From Bacillus sp. ISL-7 (GTDB lineage Bacteria > Bacillota > Bacilli > Bacillales_B > DSM-18226), in NCBI RefSeq assembly GCF_018613065.1, contig NZ_JAGGQW010000102.1, positions 1 to 19,008 of the forward strand: DNA of 19,008 bases, written 5' to 3'. Shown here piece after piece: positions 7,476 to 16,078 of this stretch. The translations under genes and the position numbers were made by a program. Every line of letters begins with the position of its first letter. Within the stretch, counting starts at the first letter, position 1. The notes under the pieces were generated by a model. It did no database searches. It saw only the letters and a program-made list of their open reading frames with translations, and was not told the origin of the DNA.

Positions 7476-9861
7476 TACGGTCGAGTTTAAGGGAACTTTT
7501 CTAAAAAGGATTGAGATGGTATGTGGGAAGAGTTTTCCTGAAAGCTCAGCCAGGGATCACTATCAAACCCTTGGAACAATGATTAGTGAATTTGTTAGTA
7601 ATGCTTGGATTACTACAAACGAGCGTCATTTGGCGACAAAAGGAAAGCAGGTTTATTACCTCTCTATTGAATATCTTTTGGGGAAATTACTAAGACAAAA
7701 TCTAATTAACCTTGGTGTGGAAGAGACGGTGCAAGCAGGCCTAGAGGAATTAGGAATCGATCTAGGAGAATTAGAGGAATATGAGGCAGATGCAGGTTTA
7801 GGAAACGGCGGCTTAGGAAGATTAGCTGCCTGTTTTCTAGACTCACTTGCTTCACTTAATCTGCCGGGTCATGGTCATGGCATTCGTTACAAACATGGCT
7901 TATTTGAACAAAAAATTGTTGATGGCTATCAAGTAGAATTGCCGGAACAATGGCTTAAGAACGGAAATGTTTGGGAAATCCGTAAAACCGATAGTTCCAT
8001 CAAAATCCCATTTTGGGGTAAGGTGGAAACGAAGATGGAAAATGGCCGACTTGTGTTTCATCACCTACATGCTGAAACGGTCACCGCAGTACCTCACGAC
8101 ATGCCGGTCATAGGCTATCAGTCAAAAACCATCAATACACTAAGACTTTGGAATGCAGAGCCTTCCCAATTTCCCTTACACGAGGATATTTTAAAATATA
8201 AACGGGAAACGGAAATGATTTCTGAGTTTTTATATCCTGATGATACCCATGATGAAGGAAAGGTTTTAAGATTGAAACAGCAATACTTTTTGGTATCAGC
8301 TAGTATACAATCTATTTTAAAGACCTATCGGAAACAACACAACAGCTTGAAACAACTCCATGAACATATCTGTATTCACATTAATGATACACACCCTGTC
8401 CTGGCCATTCCCGAGTTAATGAGAATCCTAATTGATGACGAAGGATTTGATTGGGAGCAGGCATGGCACATTACAAAACATACTATTTCTTACACCAATC
8501 ATACCACCTTGTCAGAAGCGTTAGAGAAATGGCCAGTACATATTTTTCAACCGTTGCTTCCAAGAATATTTATGATAGTAGAAGAAATTAATGAACGATT
8601 TTGTCATGAACTTTGGGAGCAAACACCAGGTGATTGGGAGCGGATTAAGGGACTAGCCATCCTTGCCGATAATTATGTAAAAATGGCTCATTTGGCCATC
8701 GTAGGAAGCTTTAGTGTGAATGGTGTGGCGAAACTGCATACTGAAATATTAAAGAAACGCGAGATGAATCAATTTTATCAATTGTTTCCTGATAAATTTA
8801 ACAATAAAACGAACGGAATTGCCTACCGCCGCTGGCTGTTAAAATCGAACCCAAAACTATCTTCATTGATTACAGATACGATTGGGTCTGATTGGACCTA
8901 TAAAGCTACCGAGCTGTCCCAGTTACTTAGATTTCAAAACGACACTTCATTTTTAGAACAATTATTAAAAATTAAGAATGAAAACAAACAAACACTTGCC
9001 AAGATTATTTTCGATAAGACGGGAACTGCCGTTGATACGGGTTCAATCTTTGATGTACAAGTGAAGCGGCTCCATGCTTATAAACGGCAGCTTTTAAATG
9101 TATTACATATTATGCATCTCTATAATCGGATCAAAGAAGATTCAAGCTTTAAGGTTGTTCCAAGAGTGTTTATTTTTGGAGCGAAAGCATCGCCAGGATA
9201 TTATTATGCGAAGAAAATCATTAAGTTAATAAATACAGTTGCTGAAAAAGTCAACAATGACCCATTTATCAACGACAAAATTAAAGTGATTTTTCTTGAA
9301 AATTATCGCGTTTCTCTTGCGGAGAAGATCTTCCCTGCAGCAGATGTCAGTGAACAAATCTCCACGGCTAGTAAGGAAGCTTCTGGAACAGGTAATATGA
9401 AGTTTATGATCAATGGGGCATTGACGGTGGGAACCTTGGATGGTGCCAATATAGAAATTCGTGAATTAGTCGGTAATTCCAATATATTCACGTTTGGACT
9501 AACTGCAGATGAAGTTCTTCACTACTATCAACATGGCGGATATCAATCCGATGAATATTACCACCACGATTATCGAATTCGTCAAGCCGTTGACCAGCTT
9601 GTGAATGGCTTTTTCCCTGGTGTTTATAATGAATTTGAACCAATATTCGATTCACTCCTTCAGGAAAATGATCAATATTTTGTCTTAAAGGATTTTGCTT
9701 CCTATGCAGAAACACAACGTTCCATTGGAGAAGCGTTTATTGACCGATTACGTTGGCAGAAAATGAGTCTAAATAATATCGCCCAGGCTGGTTACTTTTC
9801 AAGTGATCGTACGATTCAGGAATACGCAGACGACATATGGGGAATAAAGCCTCTACAATAA
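7465..9861 (+). CDS. glgP: Glycogen phosphorylase GlgP
   Basis: GlgP releases glucose-1-phosphate from glycogen ends using phosphate and pyridoxal phosphate. The 798-residue GT35 protein shows the N-terminal YLSIEYLLGKLL and ADAGLGNGGLGRLAACF segments, the HINDTHPVLAIPELMR motif, VKRLHAYKRQLLN, and the cofactor region EASGTGNMKFMINGALT, with the PLP lysine at Lys646, followed by GTLDGANIE. ATG 7465 is chosen over an in-frame ATG at 7435 because AAGGAG lies at 7451-7456 with ideal spacing and the length then fits the Bacillus enzyme. It is the last gene of the operon, overlaps the glgA stop by 11 nt, and is followed at once by a terminator. The operon thus encodes both synthesis and breakdown. 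Confidence 0.98.
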   Translation: MFSNTVEFKGTFLKRIEMVCGKSFPESSARDHYQTLGTMISEFVSNAWITTNERHLATKGKQVYYLSIEYLLGKLLRQNLINLGVEETVQAGLEELGIDLGELEEYEADAGLGNGGLGRLAACFLDSLASLNLPGHGHGIRYKHGLFEQKIVDGYQVELPEQWLKNGNVWEIRKTDSSIKIPFWGKVETKMENGRLVFHHLHAETVTAVPHDMPVIGYQSKTINTLRLWNAEPSQFPLHEDILKYKRETEMISEFLYPDDTHDEGKVLRLKQQYFLVSASIQSILKTYRKQHNSLKQLHEHICIHINDTHPVLAIPELMRILIDDEGFDWEQAWHITKHTISYTNHTTLSEALEKWPVHIFQPLLPRIFMIVEEINERFCHELWEQTPGDWERIKGLAILADNYVKMAHLAIVGSFSVNGVAKLHTEILKKREMNQFYQLFPDKFNNKTNGIAYRRWLLKSNPKLSSLITDTIGSDWTYKATELSQLLRFQNDTSFLEQLLKIKNENKQTLAKIIFDKTGTAVDTGSIFDVQVKRLHAYKRQLLNVLHIMHLYNRIKEDSSFKVVPRVFIFGAKASPGYYYAKKIIKLINTVAEKVNNDPFINDKIKVIFLENYRVSLAEKIFPAADVSEQISTASKEASGTGNMKFMINGALTVGTLDGANIEIRELVGNSNIFTFGLTADEVLHYYQHGGYQSDEYYHHDYRIRQAVDQLVNGFFPGVYNEFEPIFDSLLQENDQYFVLKDFASYAETQRSIGEAFIDRLRWQKMSLNNIAQAGYFSSDRTIQEYADDIWGIKPLQ

Positions 9862-9897
9862 AAAAAACTTCTGCCAGTCTATGGCAGAAGTTTTTTT
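9861..9897. terminator. Bidirectional terminator between glgP and menA
   Basis: A perfect 10-bp stem ACTTCTGCCA / TGGCAGAAGT with loop GTCTA is flanked by a run of A on the left and seven T on the right, so it can act on both strands. It serves the convergent glgP (+) and menA (-) transcripts. The glgP stop and the menA stop both lie at its edges. Confidence 0.93.
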
Positions 9898-10831
9898 ATA
9901 AGTAATGACCTGCGAAAATTCCGATTGCTAATAAAAACCCAAATATCGTATTGGTTTGTGCTGTTGCTTTCATCGCTGGTGCCATTTGAATCGGCAAGGT
10001 ATTTTCAATAAATCCTTTGGTTGCTTTAATAGCCTTTGGAGCGCTAAGAATTACAAGTGCTGTCCAAATTGGTAAAACACCAATAATGATGAGTCCCAAA
10101 ACCCAAAGAAATGAAAAAGTGAACATCCCTGTTAATAAGTAAATAGCACCTTTCTTACCTAATAGAATGGCAACTGTTTTACGGCCGTTTTCTTTGTCGC
10201 CATCCAAATCACGGATGTTATTCGATAACATAATCATACCAACCAATATCATACTTGGAACTGAAACGAGAATACTTGTGCTGCTGACTGTTCCCGTTTG
10301 AATAAAGAAGGCGATTAAAATAATCAGCATCCCCATAAAGAAACCTGAAAGAATTTCACCAAATGGTGTATAGGCGATCGGGAAAGGACCTCCAGTATAA
10401 AAATATCCCACAGCCATACAAATTAGGCCTACAACAGCTAACCACCAGCTGCTATTTGCGCAAATATAGACCCCTAATAATAGAGCAATTCCATAAAAGC
10501 CAAAAGCAAGATTTAGGACTGTTTTGGGTTTGATTCCGTCACGAACAATCGTACCTCCAATCCCAACGGATTGGGCAGTATCCAGACCGCGTTTGAAATC
10601 GAAATATTCATTAAACATATTGGTTGCAGCTTGAATCAATAAACTTGCTAAAAGCATGGCAAAAAATAGACCAAAATGGATGTTCCCATACTTAAGGGCT
10701 AATGCCGTACCAAGCAGAACTGGCACGAATGCAGCGGTTAATGTATGAGGGCGGGTCATTTGCCACCAAACTTGAAAGCCGCGGTTTGATTCAACTACAG
10801 GATTCGAGCTTTGCTGTATATTTGGTTGCAT
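9896..10831 (-). CDS. menA: 1,4-dihydroxy-2-naphthoate polyprenyltransferase MenA
   Basis: MenA is a membrane enzyme that attaches the polyprenyl chain to DHNA, giving demethylmenaquinone. The 311-residue protein is a UbiA-family prenyltransferase. It has two aspartate-rich motifs on the cytosolic side, NEYFDFKRGLD (74-84) and NNIRDLDGD (204-212), which bind Mg-diphosphate, and about eight or nine hydrophobic segments. The start ATG (complement of 10829-10831) has GGGAGAG upstream at good spacing. The stop codon falls in the T run of the shared terminator. It is divergent from menF, with which it completes most of the menaquinone pathway. The final steps (DHNA-CoA thioesterase, MenG methyltransferase) are not in the window. 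Confidence 0.96.
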   Translation of the reverse strand: MQPNIQQSSNPVVESNRGFQVWWQMTRPHTLTAAFVPVLLGTALALKYGNIHFGLFFAMLLASLLIQAATNMFNEYFDFKRGLDTAQSVGIGGTIVRDGIKPKTVLNLAFGFYGIALLLGVYICANSSWWLAVVGLICMAVGYFYTGGPFPIAYTPFGEILSGFFMGMLIILIAFFIQTGTVSSTSILVSVPSMILVGMIMLSNNIRDLDGDKENGRKTVAILLGKKGAIYLLTGMFTFSFLWVLGLIIIGVLPIWTALVILSAPKAIKATKGFIENTLPIQMAPAMKATAQTNTIFGFLLAIGIFAGHYL

Positions 10832-10891
10832 AGTATCTCTCCCTTTTTAGTTTTTTTCTCTCTATTTAAAGGTTTAGAATCGATTATTTAA

Positions 10892-10904
10892 TGGGCTTTG
10901 CCCA
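10892..10904 (-). promoter_or_regulatory. Short hairpin at the predicted 5' end of menA mRNA
   Basis: TGGGC-TTT-GCCCA can form a 5-bp GC-rich hairpin. It sits right at the expected transcription start of the menA promoter, so it would cap the mRNA 5' end. Such 5' hairpins can protect against RNase attack; that role is inferred here. Confidence 0.4.
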
Positions 10905-10910
10905 AAACTA

Positions 10911-10939
10911 AGTGTATGAAATTCAAGGAATAGTGTCAA
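10911..10939 (-). promoter_or_regulatory. Sigma-A promoter of menA
   Basis: Read on the - strand, TTGACA (10939-10934) is followed after exactly 17 bp by TACACT (10916-10911). Transcription should start near 10904, leaving a leader of about 70 nt before the menA ATG. Confidence 0.72.
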
Positions 10940-10975
10940 TTAATTTTTCTTATCAAATCTAGAAGATTATACCTG

Positions 10976-11020
10976 TTTGATTATTATTGGATGGTTGGTG
11001 GGAAAATGAAACTAATCAAA
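10976..11020. repeat. 8-bp inverted repeat between menA and menF promoters
   Basis: TTTGATTA (10976-10983) and TAATCAAA (11013-11020) form a perfect inverted repeat with a 29-nt centre. It lies between the two divergent promoters and could be an operator for both, or chance in AT-rich DNA. Confidence 0.35.
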
Positions 11021-11087
11021 TGAGAAGGCTTTTTTTATCAGTAAGATGGAAACTTAAGATATAATATGGAATGATGCAGGTTTGCTA

Positions 11088-11116
11088 GTGACAAGTATTA
11101 CTGACTTCTTTACAAT
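11088..11116 (+). promoter_or_regulatory. Sigma-A promoter of the menFDHBEC operon
   Basis: GTGACA (11088-11093), a 17-bp spacer and TACAAT (11111-11116) make a good sigma-A promoter, with one mismatch to each consensus hexamer. The start would be near 11123, giving a leader of about 65 nt before the chosen menF start. Confidence 0.65.
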
Positions 11117-11155
11117 GAGAGTAGTATGTTAAAATTTGCATTAATATGAATGGAT

Positions 11156-11174
11156 AACAGTCATTTCGGCTGTT
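11156..11174 (+). promoter_or_regulatory. Leader hairpin just upstream of the menF ribosome binding site
   Basis: AACAGTC (11156-11162) pairs with GGCTGTT (11168-11174), including one T-G, around a 5-nt loop. It ends 2 nt before the GGAGGG at 11177-11182. A three-codon open frame (ATG AAT GGA TAA, 11146-11157) precedes it. It may modulate initiation, but the structure is small. Confidence 0.35.
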
Positions 11175-11188
11175 TTGGAGGGATTTGT

Positions 11189-12589
11189 TTGGTTACCATT
11201 CAAGAATTGGAAATAATGGAACGAGGTCTTTTGGCTGTTAATCGAGCAAAAGAACTTGGCCGGCCCATTTTAATTAGTGAAGTTTATAAAATGGACACGA
11301 TTAACCCACTATCATTTTTTAATATAGGAAAAGAACATTATCGCGGGGAACGATTTTTCTGGAAGGACCCAACGGACGAGACGGTGCTAATTGGACTTGG
11401 GATTTCGAAACAAATTCAGACGGATCAGGCTTCTGACCGCTTTTTTCATGTTGAAAAGGAATGGGAAAAATTTTTAGAGGACTGCCTCATTTTTAATCCA
11501 TATACAGAAGTTGGTGTAGGGCCCGTCATGTTCGGTGGCTTCTCTTTTGACCCCTACAAGGATAAAACAGACCTCTGGTCCAAGTACGCTGATTCATTGT
11601 TCCACATACCCAAATTTTTATTAAGTATCATTCGAGGTCAAACGTATTTAACCACGAATACAGTTTGTACTCCACATGAGGATCCTTATATATTTAAGAA
11701 AGTAAGCAATGAGAGAAATCAGCTATTAAATTCTCTTCATCAGAATGAACGGATGAGTACAGCGTCACTTCTAGAAACGCGAGAGATTGAACCAGAGAAG
11801 TGGAAAAAAACTGTTGATGGAGTTGTGAAGGAATTAACAGAAGGTCCGCTTAAAAAGGTCGTTCTTGCCCGAGAATTGCGGCTTGTATTTGACGATCAGG
11901 TAGAGGCAGAGGATGTATTGAATAATTTATATATGCAGCAGCATGAAAGCTTTATTTTTGCATTTGAATCGAATGGTGATTGTTTTATTGGGGCATCTCC
12001 AGAAAGACTAGTGAAAAAACATGGGAATGAGGTTTATTCTACCTGCCTTGCCGGTTCTATTTCACGGGGGAAAACCGAACAAGAAGACCTTAAATTAGGT
12101 CAAATGTTATTAAATGATCAAAAAAATCTGATTGAGCATGGTTTCGTGGTAGAAATGATTAAGGAAGCACTTGAAGAATCATGTGAAGAAATTATCCTGC
12201 CCGACAAGCCGCAGTTGATGAAGATACGGGATATTCAGCACCTATATACCCCTGTTATCGGAAAATGCCATAATGATGCTTCCTTGTTGTTATTAGTCGA
12301 ACGACTTCACCCAACACCAGCACTCGGCGGACTGCCTAAGGATGAAGCAGTTGTAAAGATTAGACAAGTAGAGGAACTGGACCGTGGATTCTATGCTGCC
12401 CCTTTAGGGTGGGTGGACTACAGAAAAAATGGCGAATTTGCTGTTTCGATTCGATCTGGATTGATCCAGGGGGATGAAGTATCGTTGTTTGCAGGTTGTG
12501 GAATAGTAGCAGATTCTGACTCAGAAATTGAATATTTGGAGACGAGCTTGAAATTTAAACCAATGCTCCGAGCCCTTGGAGGAAATTAA
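11189..12589 (+). CDS. menF: Menaquinone-specific isochorismate synthase MenF
   Basis: MenF converts chorismate to isochorismate, the entry step to menaquinone. The 466-residue protein belongs to the chorismate-utilising family: KVVLAREL, FIGASPERLV, LAGSISRG, HLYTPVIG, LHPTPALGGLPK, DRGFYAAPLGWVD, FAVSIRSGLI and FAGCGIV appear in the expected order in the C-terminal half. I start at TTG 11189 because GGAGGG at 11177-11182 sits 6 nt before it and the length then fits Bacillus MenF. An in-frame ATG at 11150 would add 13 residues but has no ribosome binding site and runs through the leader hairpin. First gene of the men operon, one base before menD. Confidence 0.95.
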   Translation: MVTIQELEIMERGLLAVNRAKELGRPILISEVYKMDTINPLSFFNIGKEHYRGERFFWKDPTDETVLIGLGISKQIQTDQASDRFFHVEKEWEKFLEDCLIFNPYTEVGVGPVMFGGFSFDPYKDKTDLWSKYADSLFHIPKFLLSIIRGQTYLTTNTVCTPHEDPYIFKKVSNERNQLLNSLHQNERMSTASLLETREIEPEKWKKTVDGVVKELTEGPLKKVVLARELRLVFDDQVEAEDVLNNLYMQQHESFIFAFESNGDCFIGASPERLVKKHGNEVYSTCLAGSISRGKTEQEDLKLGQMLLNDQKNLIEHGFVVEMIKEALEESCEEIILPDKPQLMKIRDIQHLYTPVIGKCHNDASLLLLVERLHPTPALGGLPKDEAVVKIRQVEELDRGFYAAPLGWVDYRKNGEFAVSIRSGLIQGDEVSLFAGCGIVADSDSEIEYLETSLKFKPMLRALGGN

Positions 12590-12590
12590 T

Positions 12591-14339
12591 ATGAATCAAC
12601 AAGAATCATTAACAGCCTATATAGCCGCCGTAGTTTCTGAACTTATTTTTTCGGGAGTTACGGATGTAGTTGTTAGCCCTGGTTCAAGGTCAACTCCAAT
12701 GGCGATGATCATGGCAGAACATCCTGACCTGAAAGTCCATATCCATGTAGATGAACGGTCAGCGGCTTTCTTTGCGTTGGGAATTGCAAAGTCGTTAAAT
12801 AAGCCAGTTGCCATACTTTGTACTTCAGGTACAGCCGCAGCAAACTATTTTCCTGCGATAGTTGAAGCGCGTTATGCTCGGGTACCATTGATAGTACTTA
12901 CAGCGGATCGACCGCATGAACTGCGAGAGGTTGGTGCCCCACAGGCAATCGACCAAATTCATTTATATGGGAAGCATGTGAAATGGTTCTCCGAAATGGC
13001 ATTGCCTGAAAAAAGTGATGAAATCATTCGCTATGCCAGGACCGTTTGTGCCCGGGCAGTTGCGATTGCCACAAGTGCCCCTTCCGGTCCTGTACATTTG
13101 AATTTTCCTTTCAGAGAGCCGCTAATTCCAAAGATGGATGATGACCTCTTCCAGCTTAATGAACGACCAAATGGGTATATAAAAGTTCAAAACGGGGACT
13201 TAACCCTTTCAGATGAACATTTTCAGGAAATAGCTGAAAGGCTTAATAAGACAAATAAAGGTGTTATTATTTGTGGAAACATGGGATGTTCTGAATTTCC
13301 TAGAGCGGTTACGCAATTAGCTGAGAAATTAAATTTTCCAATCATTGCAGACCCCTTATCACAATTAAGAAGTGGGCAGCATAGCCTTAAAAATATCATT
13401 GAAACTTATGATACCTTCCTAAGGAATGAAGATGCAAAAACCTTCCTTAAACCAGAAGTTGTTATTCGATTAGGTGCGATGCCAATATCAAAAGCATTAA
13501 CGATCTTCTTAAAAGAAAATGGAGATGCAGAACAATTTGTGATTGATGGCGGCGGAGGCTGGCGTGATCCTTCATCCTTGTCAACCAGTATGATCTTTTG
13601 TGATGAATCGGTATTCTGCAAGAAGCTATTGTCATATACGAATGAGAATCCCTCATCCCAATTTTTAACGAAATGGAAAAGGGTAAACGGGCTAACCAAA
13701 GAAAATATGAATGCTCTAAGTGATATAACAGAATTAAGTGAAGGCAAACTATTTTATCAATTAGCCGATATGGTGCCAGAAGGTGCTACCCTTTTTGTTG
13801 GCAATAGTATGCCAATTCGCGACTTGGATAGTTTTTTTATTAACAATAATAAAGCAATCAAAATAATGGCGAACAGGGGAGCCAATGGGATCGATGGTAC
13901 GGTTTCGACCGCTCTAGGTGCAGCTTTATACTCAAAATCCTTATACCTTGTCCTTGGCGATTTAACATTTTTCCACGACTTAAATGGTCTGATTGCAGCA
14001 AAGTTGTACAATATAGATATTAATATTCTTCTGGTTAACAATAATGGAGGCGGAATTTTTTCCTTCCTTCCTCAATCGGAGCATCCTAAGAATTTCGAAC
14101 TGCTGTTTGGTACTCCACTAGATCTTGAATTTGAGCATGCGGTTAAAATGTTTAAGGGTAAATTTACGAGGATTGAAGATTGGGACCATTTAGGGTCAGA
14201 AATGATGAAGGCTACGAATCAAACAGGGTTAAAAGTATATGAGCTTAGAACAAACAGAGACGTTAACCGTGACGAGCACCGCGGATTTTGGAGCTTTGTT
14301 TCCCGGGAAATATCGAACTTTGTCAAAGGTGAACAGTAA
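12591..14339 (+). CDS. menD: SEPHCHC synthase MenD (thiamine diphosphate enzyme)
   Basis: MenD adds the succinyl-semialdehyde unit derived from 2-oxoglutarate to isochorismate, giving SEPHCHC and CO2. The 582-residue protein shows SPGSRSTP with Ser32 and Arg33 that bind isochorismate, Glu55 in HVDERSAAFF which activates the ThDP cofactor, TSGTAAANYFPAIVEA, and the C-terminal ThDP/Mg motif beginning GDLTFF (Asp457) and continuing to NNNGGGIFSF. ATG 12591 is preceded by GGAGG at 12578-12582 with 8 nt spacing; an in-frame start at 12576 would lie inside that site. It is separated from menF by 1 nt, and its stop directly abuts the menH ATG. Confidence 0.97.
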   Translation: MNQQESLTAYIAAVVSELIFSGVTDVVVSPGSRSTPMAMIMAEHPDLKVHIHVDERSAAFFALGIAKSLNKPVAILCTSGTAAANYFPAIVEARYARVPLIVLTADRPHELREVGAPQAIDQIHLYGKHVKWFSEMALPEKSDEIIRYARTVCARAVAIATSAPSGPVHLNFPFREPLIPKMDDDLFQLNERPNGYIKVQNGDLTLSDEHFQEIAERLNKTNKGVIICGNMGCSEFPRAVTQLAEKLNFPIIADPLSQLRSGQHSLKNIIETYDTFLRNEDAKTFLKPEVVIRLGAMPISKALTIFLKENGDAEQFVIDGGGGWRDPSSLSTSMIFCDESVFCKKLLSYTNENPSSQFLTKWKRVNGLTKENMNALSDITELSEGKLFYQLADMVPEGATLFVGNSMPIRDLDSFFINNNKAIKIMANRGANGIDGTVSTALGAALYSKSLYLVLGDLTFFHDLNGLIAAKLYNIDINILLVNNNGGGIFSFLPQSEHPKNFELLFGTPLDLEFEHAVKMFKGKFTRIEDWDHLGSEMMKATNQTGLKVYELRTNRDVNRDEHRGFWSFVSREISNFVKGEQ

Positions 14340-15152
14340 ATGAAGATTGTTAGCGATGGGATTCAATATCATGTCGAAGATTACGGGGAAGGATCTATCC
14401 CGCTTGTTCTTTTACATGGATTTACCGGGGACAGCACGACATGGACTCCTTTCTATGATGCTTGGGGGAAGCAAATGAAACTAATTAATCCTGACATCAT
14501 TGGACATGGAAAAACAGAATCACCCGATGTACTTAGTCGATATCAAATAGAGTCAGTTGCGAAGGATTTAAATACGATCCTTGAACATTTAGATGTTAAG
14601 CAAGTAGATCTACTTGGTTACTCAATGGGTGGAAGACTTGCCCTTACTTTTGCCCTGCTTTTTCCTGAGCGGGTCCGTAAATTAATACTTGAAAGTGCCT
14701 CACCAGGTCTGGAAACAGAAAATGAAAGTCAACTTCGCCGTATGAAAGATGCGGAACTTGCTAAATTTATTAAAGAACAGGGGATAAGCGCGTTTGTAGA
14801 TTATTGGGAAGGGATCCCCCTTTTTCAAACGATGAAACAACTGCCTTCAGCACAAAAGCAGGTCATAAGGGAACAGCGTTTAAACAATTCGCCTACTGGG
14901 CTCGCGAACAGCCTGCATGGGATGGGAACCGGATCTCAGCCTAACTGGTGGGGGAAATTAAACGAACTAACTTGCGAGGTTCTGCTCTTAACGGGTGAAG
15001 AAGATAAAAAGTTTTGTGATATAGCGGATAAAATGATGAAAGAGCTAAAAAATGGCTTTTGGGTGGTTATTGAAGGTAGTGGGCATGCAATTCATGTGGA
15101 AGAACCAGAAAAGTTTGGTACAATAGTAAGTGACTTTTTGTCAAAAGAATAA
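14340..15152 (+). CDS. menH: SHCHC synthase MenH (alpha/beta hydrolase fold)
   Basis: MenH eliminates pyruvate from SEPHCHC to give SHCHC. The 270-residue protein has the oxyanion region LLHGFTGDSTTW, the nucleophile elbow GYSMGG with Ser95, and the rest of the triad near Asp222 (TGEEDKKF) and His249 (GSGHAIHVEEP). It is close in size to B. subtilis MenH (also called YtxM). The ATG begins at the base directly after the menD TAA, and only a weak AAAGGTGA precedes it, so translation is likely coupled to menD. As a member of a large hydrolase family its name depends on context, which is clear here: it sits between menD and menB. Confidence 0.93.
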   Translation: MKIVSDGIQYHVEDYGEGSIPLVLLHGFTGDSTTWTPFYDAWGKQMKLINPDIIGHGKTESPDVLSRYQIESVAKDLNTILEHLDVKQVDLLGYSMGGRLALTFALLFPERVRKLILESASPGLETENESQLRRMKDAELAKFIKEQGISAFVDYWEGIPLFQTMKQLPSAQKQVIREQRLNNSPTGLANSLHGMGTGSQPNWWGKLNELTCEVLLLTGEEDKKFCDIADKMMKELKNGFWVVIEGSGHAIHVEEPEKFGTIVSDFLSKE

Positions 15153-15170
15153 ATAAGGGAGGATATCATT

Positions 15171-15989
15171 TTGACAGTAGAATGGATTGCAGGACGCAAA
15201 TATGAGGAAATTCTATATGAAACATATAATGGTATTGCGAAAATTACCATTAATCGTCCACATGTACATAATGCATTTACACCGAGAACTGTTTCGGAAT
15301 TAATTGATGCTTTTGCCTTCGCACGAGATGATTCTAGTGTAGGAGTTATTATTTTAACTGGAGCAGGAGATAAGGCATTTTGTTCAGGTGGTGACCAAAA
15401 AGTTCGTGGTCATGGGGGATATGTTGGAGAGGATCAAATTCCTCGTCTAAATGTTCTTGACCTACAGCGCCTCATTCGTGTTATTCCAAAACCTGTTATC
15501 GCAATGGTAAAAGGATATGCCATCGGTGGTGGTCATGTGCTGCACATTGTGTGTGACTTAACGATTGCAGCTGATAATGCTATTTTCGGACAAACTGGAC
15601 CGAATGTTGGAAGCTTTGATGCTGGATACGGCTCAGGCTACCTAGCTAGAATTGTTGGACATAAAAAAGCTCGGGAAATCTGGTTCCTATGTCGTCAATA
15701 CAATGCCCAGGAGGCACTTGATATGGGCTTAGTGAATACGGTTGTTCCGCTTGAAAGAGTAGAAGAAGAAACGATTCAATGGTGTAGTGAAATACTTGAG
15801 AAAAGTCCAACTGCCCTTCGTTTCTTGAAAGCAGCCATGAATGCTGATACAGACGGATTAGCTGGTCTTCAACAATTTGCTGGCGACGCAACCCTGCTTT
15901 ACTATACAACCGATGAAGCCAAAGAAGGCCGTGATTCATTTAAAGAAAAGCGTAAGCCTGATTTTGGTAAATTCCCTCGTTTTCCTTGA
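15171..15989 (+). CDS. menB: 1,4-dihydroxy-2-naphthoyl-CoA synthase MenB
   Basis: MenB closes the second ring, converting OSB-CoA to DHNA-CoA. The 272-residue crotonase-family protein is nearly identical in pattern to B. subtilis Men[36 protein letters not shown] with the oxyanion glycines near 119-121, IFGQTGP (Gln141, Gly143) and [12 protein letters not shown] (Asp150). Gln141/Gly143 places it in the bicarbonate-dependent type I class. Residue 145 is Asn where E. coli and B. subtilis have Lys in QTGPKVG. The start is TTG 15171, supported by GGGAGGA at 15158-15163, 7 nt upstream. A terminator-like hairpin follows the stop. Confidence 0.97.
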   Translation: MTVEWIAGRKYEEILYETYNGIAKITINRPHVHNAFTPRTVSELIDAFAFARDDSSVGVIILTGAGDKAFCSGGDQKVRGHGGYVGEDQIPRLNVLDLQRLIRVIPKPVIAMVKGYAIGGGHVLHIVCDLTIAADNAIFGQTGPNVGSFDAGYGSGYLARIVGHKKAREIWFLCRQYNAQEALDMGLVNTVVPLERVEEETIQWCSEILEKSPTALRFLKAAMNADTDGLAGLQQFAGDATLLYYTTDEAKEGRDSFKEKRKPDFGKFPRFP

Positions 15990-16002
15990 TAGTTTTTACC
16001 AG

Positions 16003-16032
16003 CAGCTTGATGGTTTCCATCAGGCTGTTTTT
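16003..16032 (+). terminator. Terminator-like hairpin inside the men operon (menB/menE)
   Basis: CAGCTTGATG (16003-16012) pairs with CATCAGGCTG (16018-16027) through ten pairs, one of them T-G, around a 5-nt loop, and is followed directly by five T. It lies 13 nt after the menB stop. No convincing promoter fits in the 46 nt before menE, so it probably causes partial termination or mRNA processing rather than ending the operon. Confidence 0.75.
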
Positions 16033-16078
16033 AATAGAAAGCGGGGAAAAAGCAAGACAGATTAGGAAGGTGACAATT

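Noticed and set aside
13406..13747. 113-codon open frame on the - strand inside menD
   Set aside because: It is a shadow of menD, which is intact with catalytic motifs; it has no independent support.
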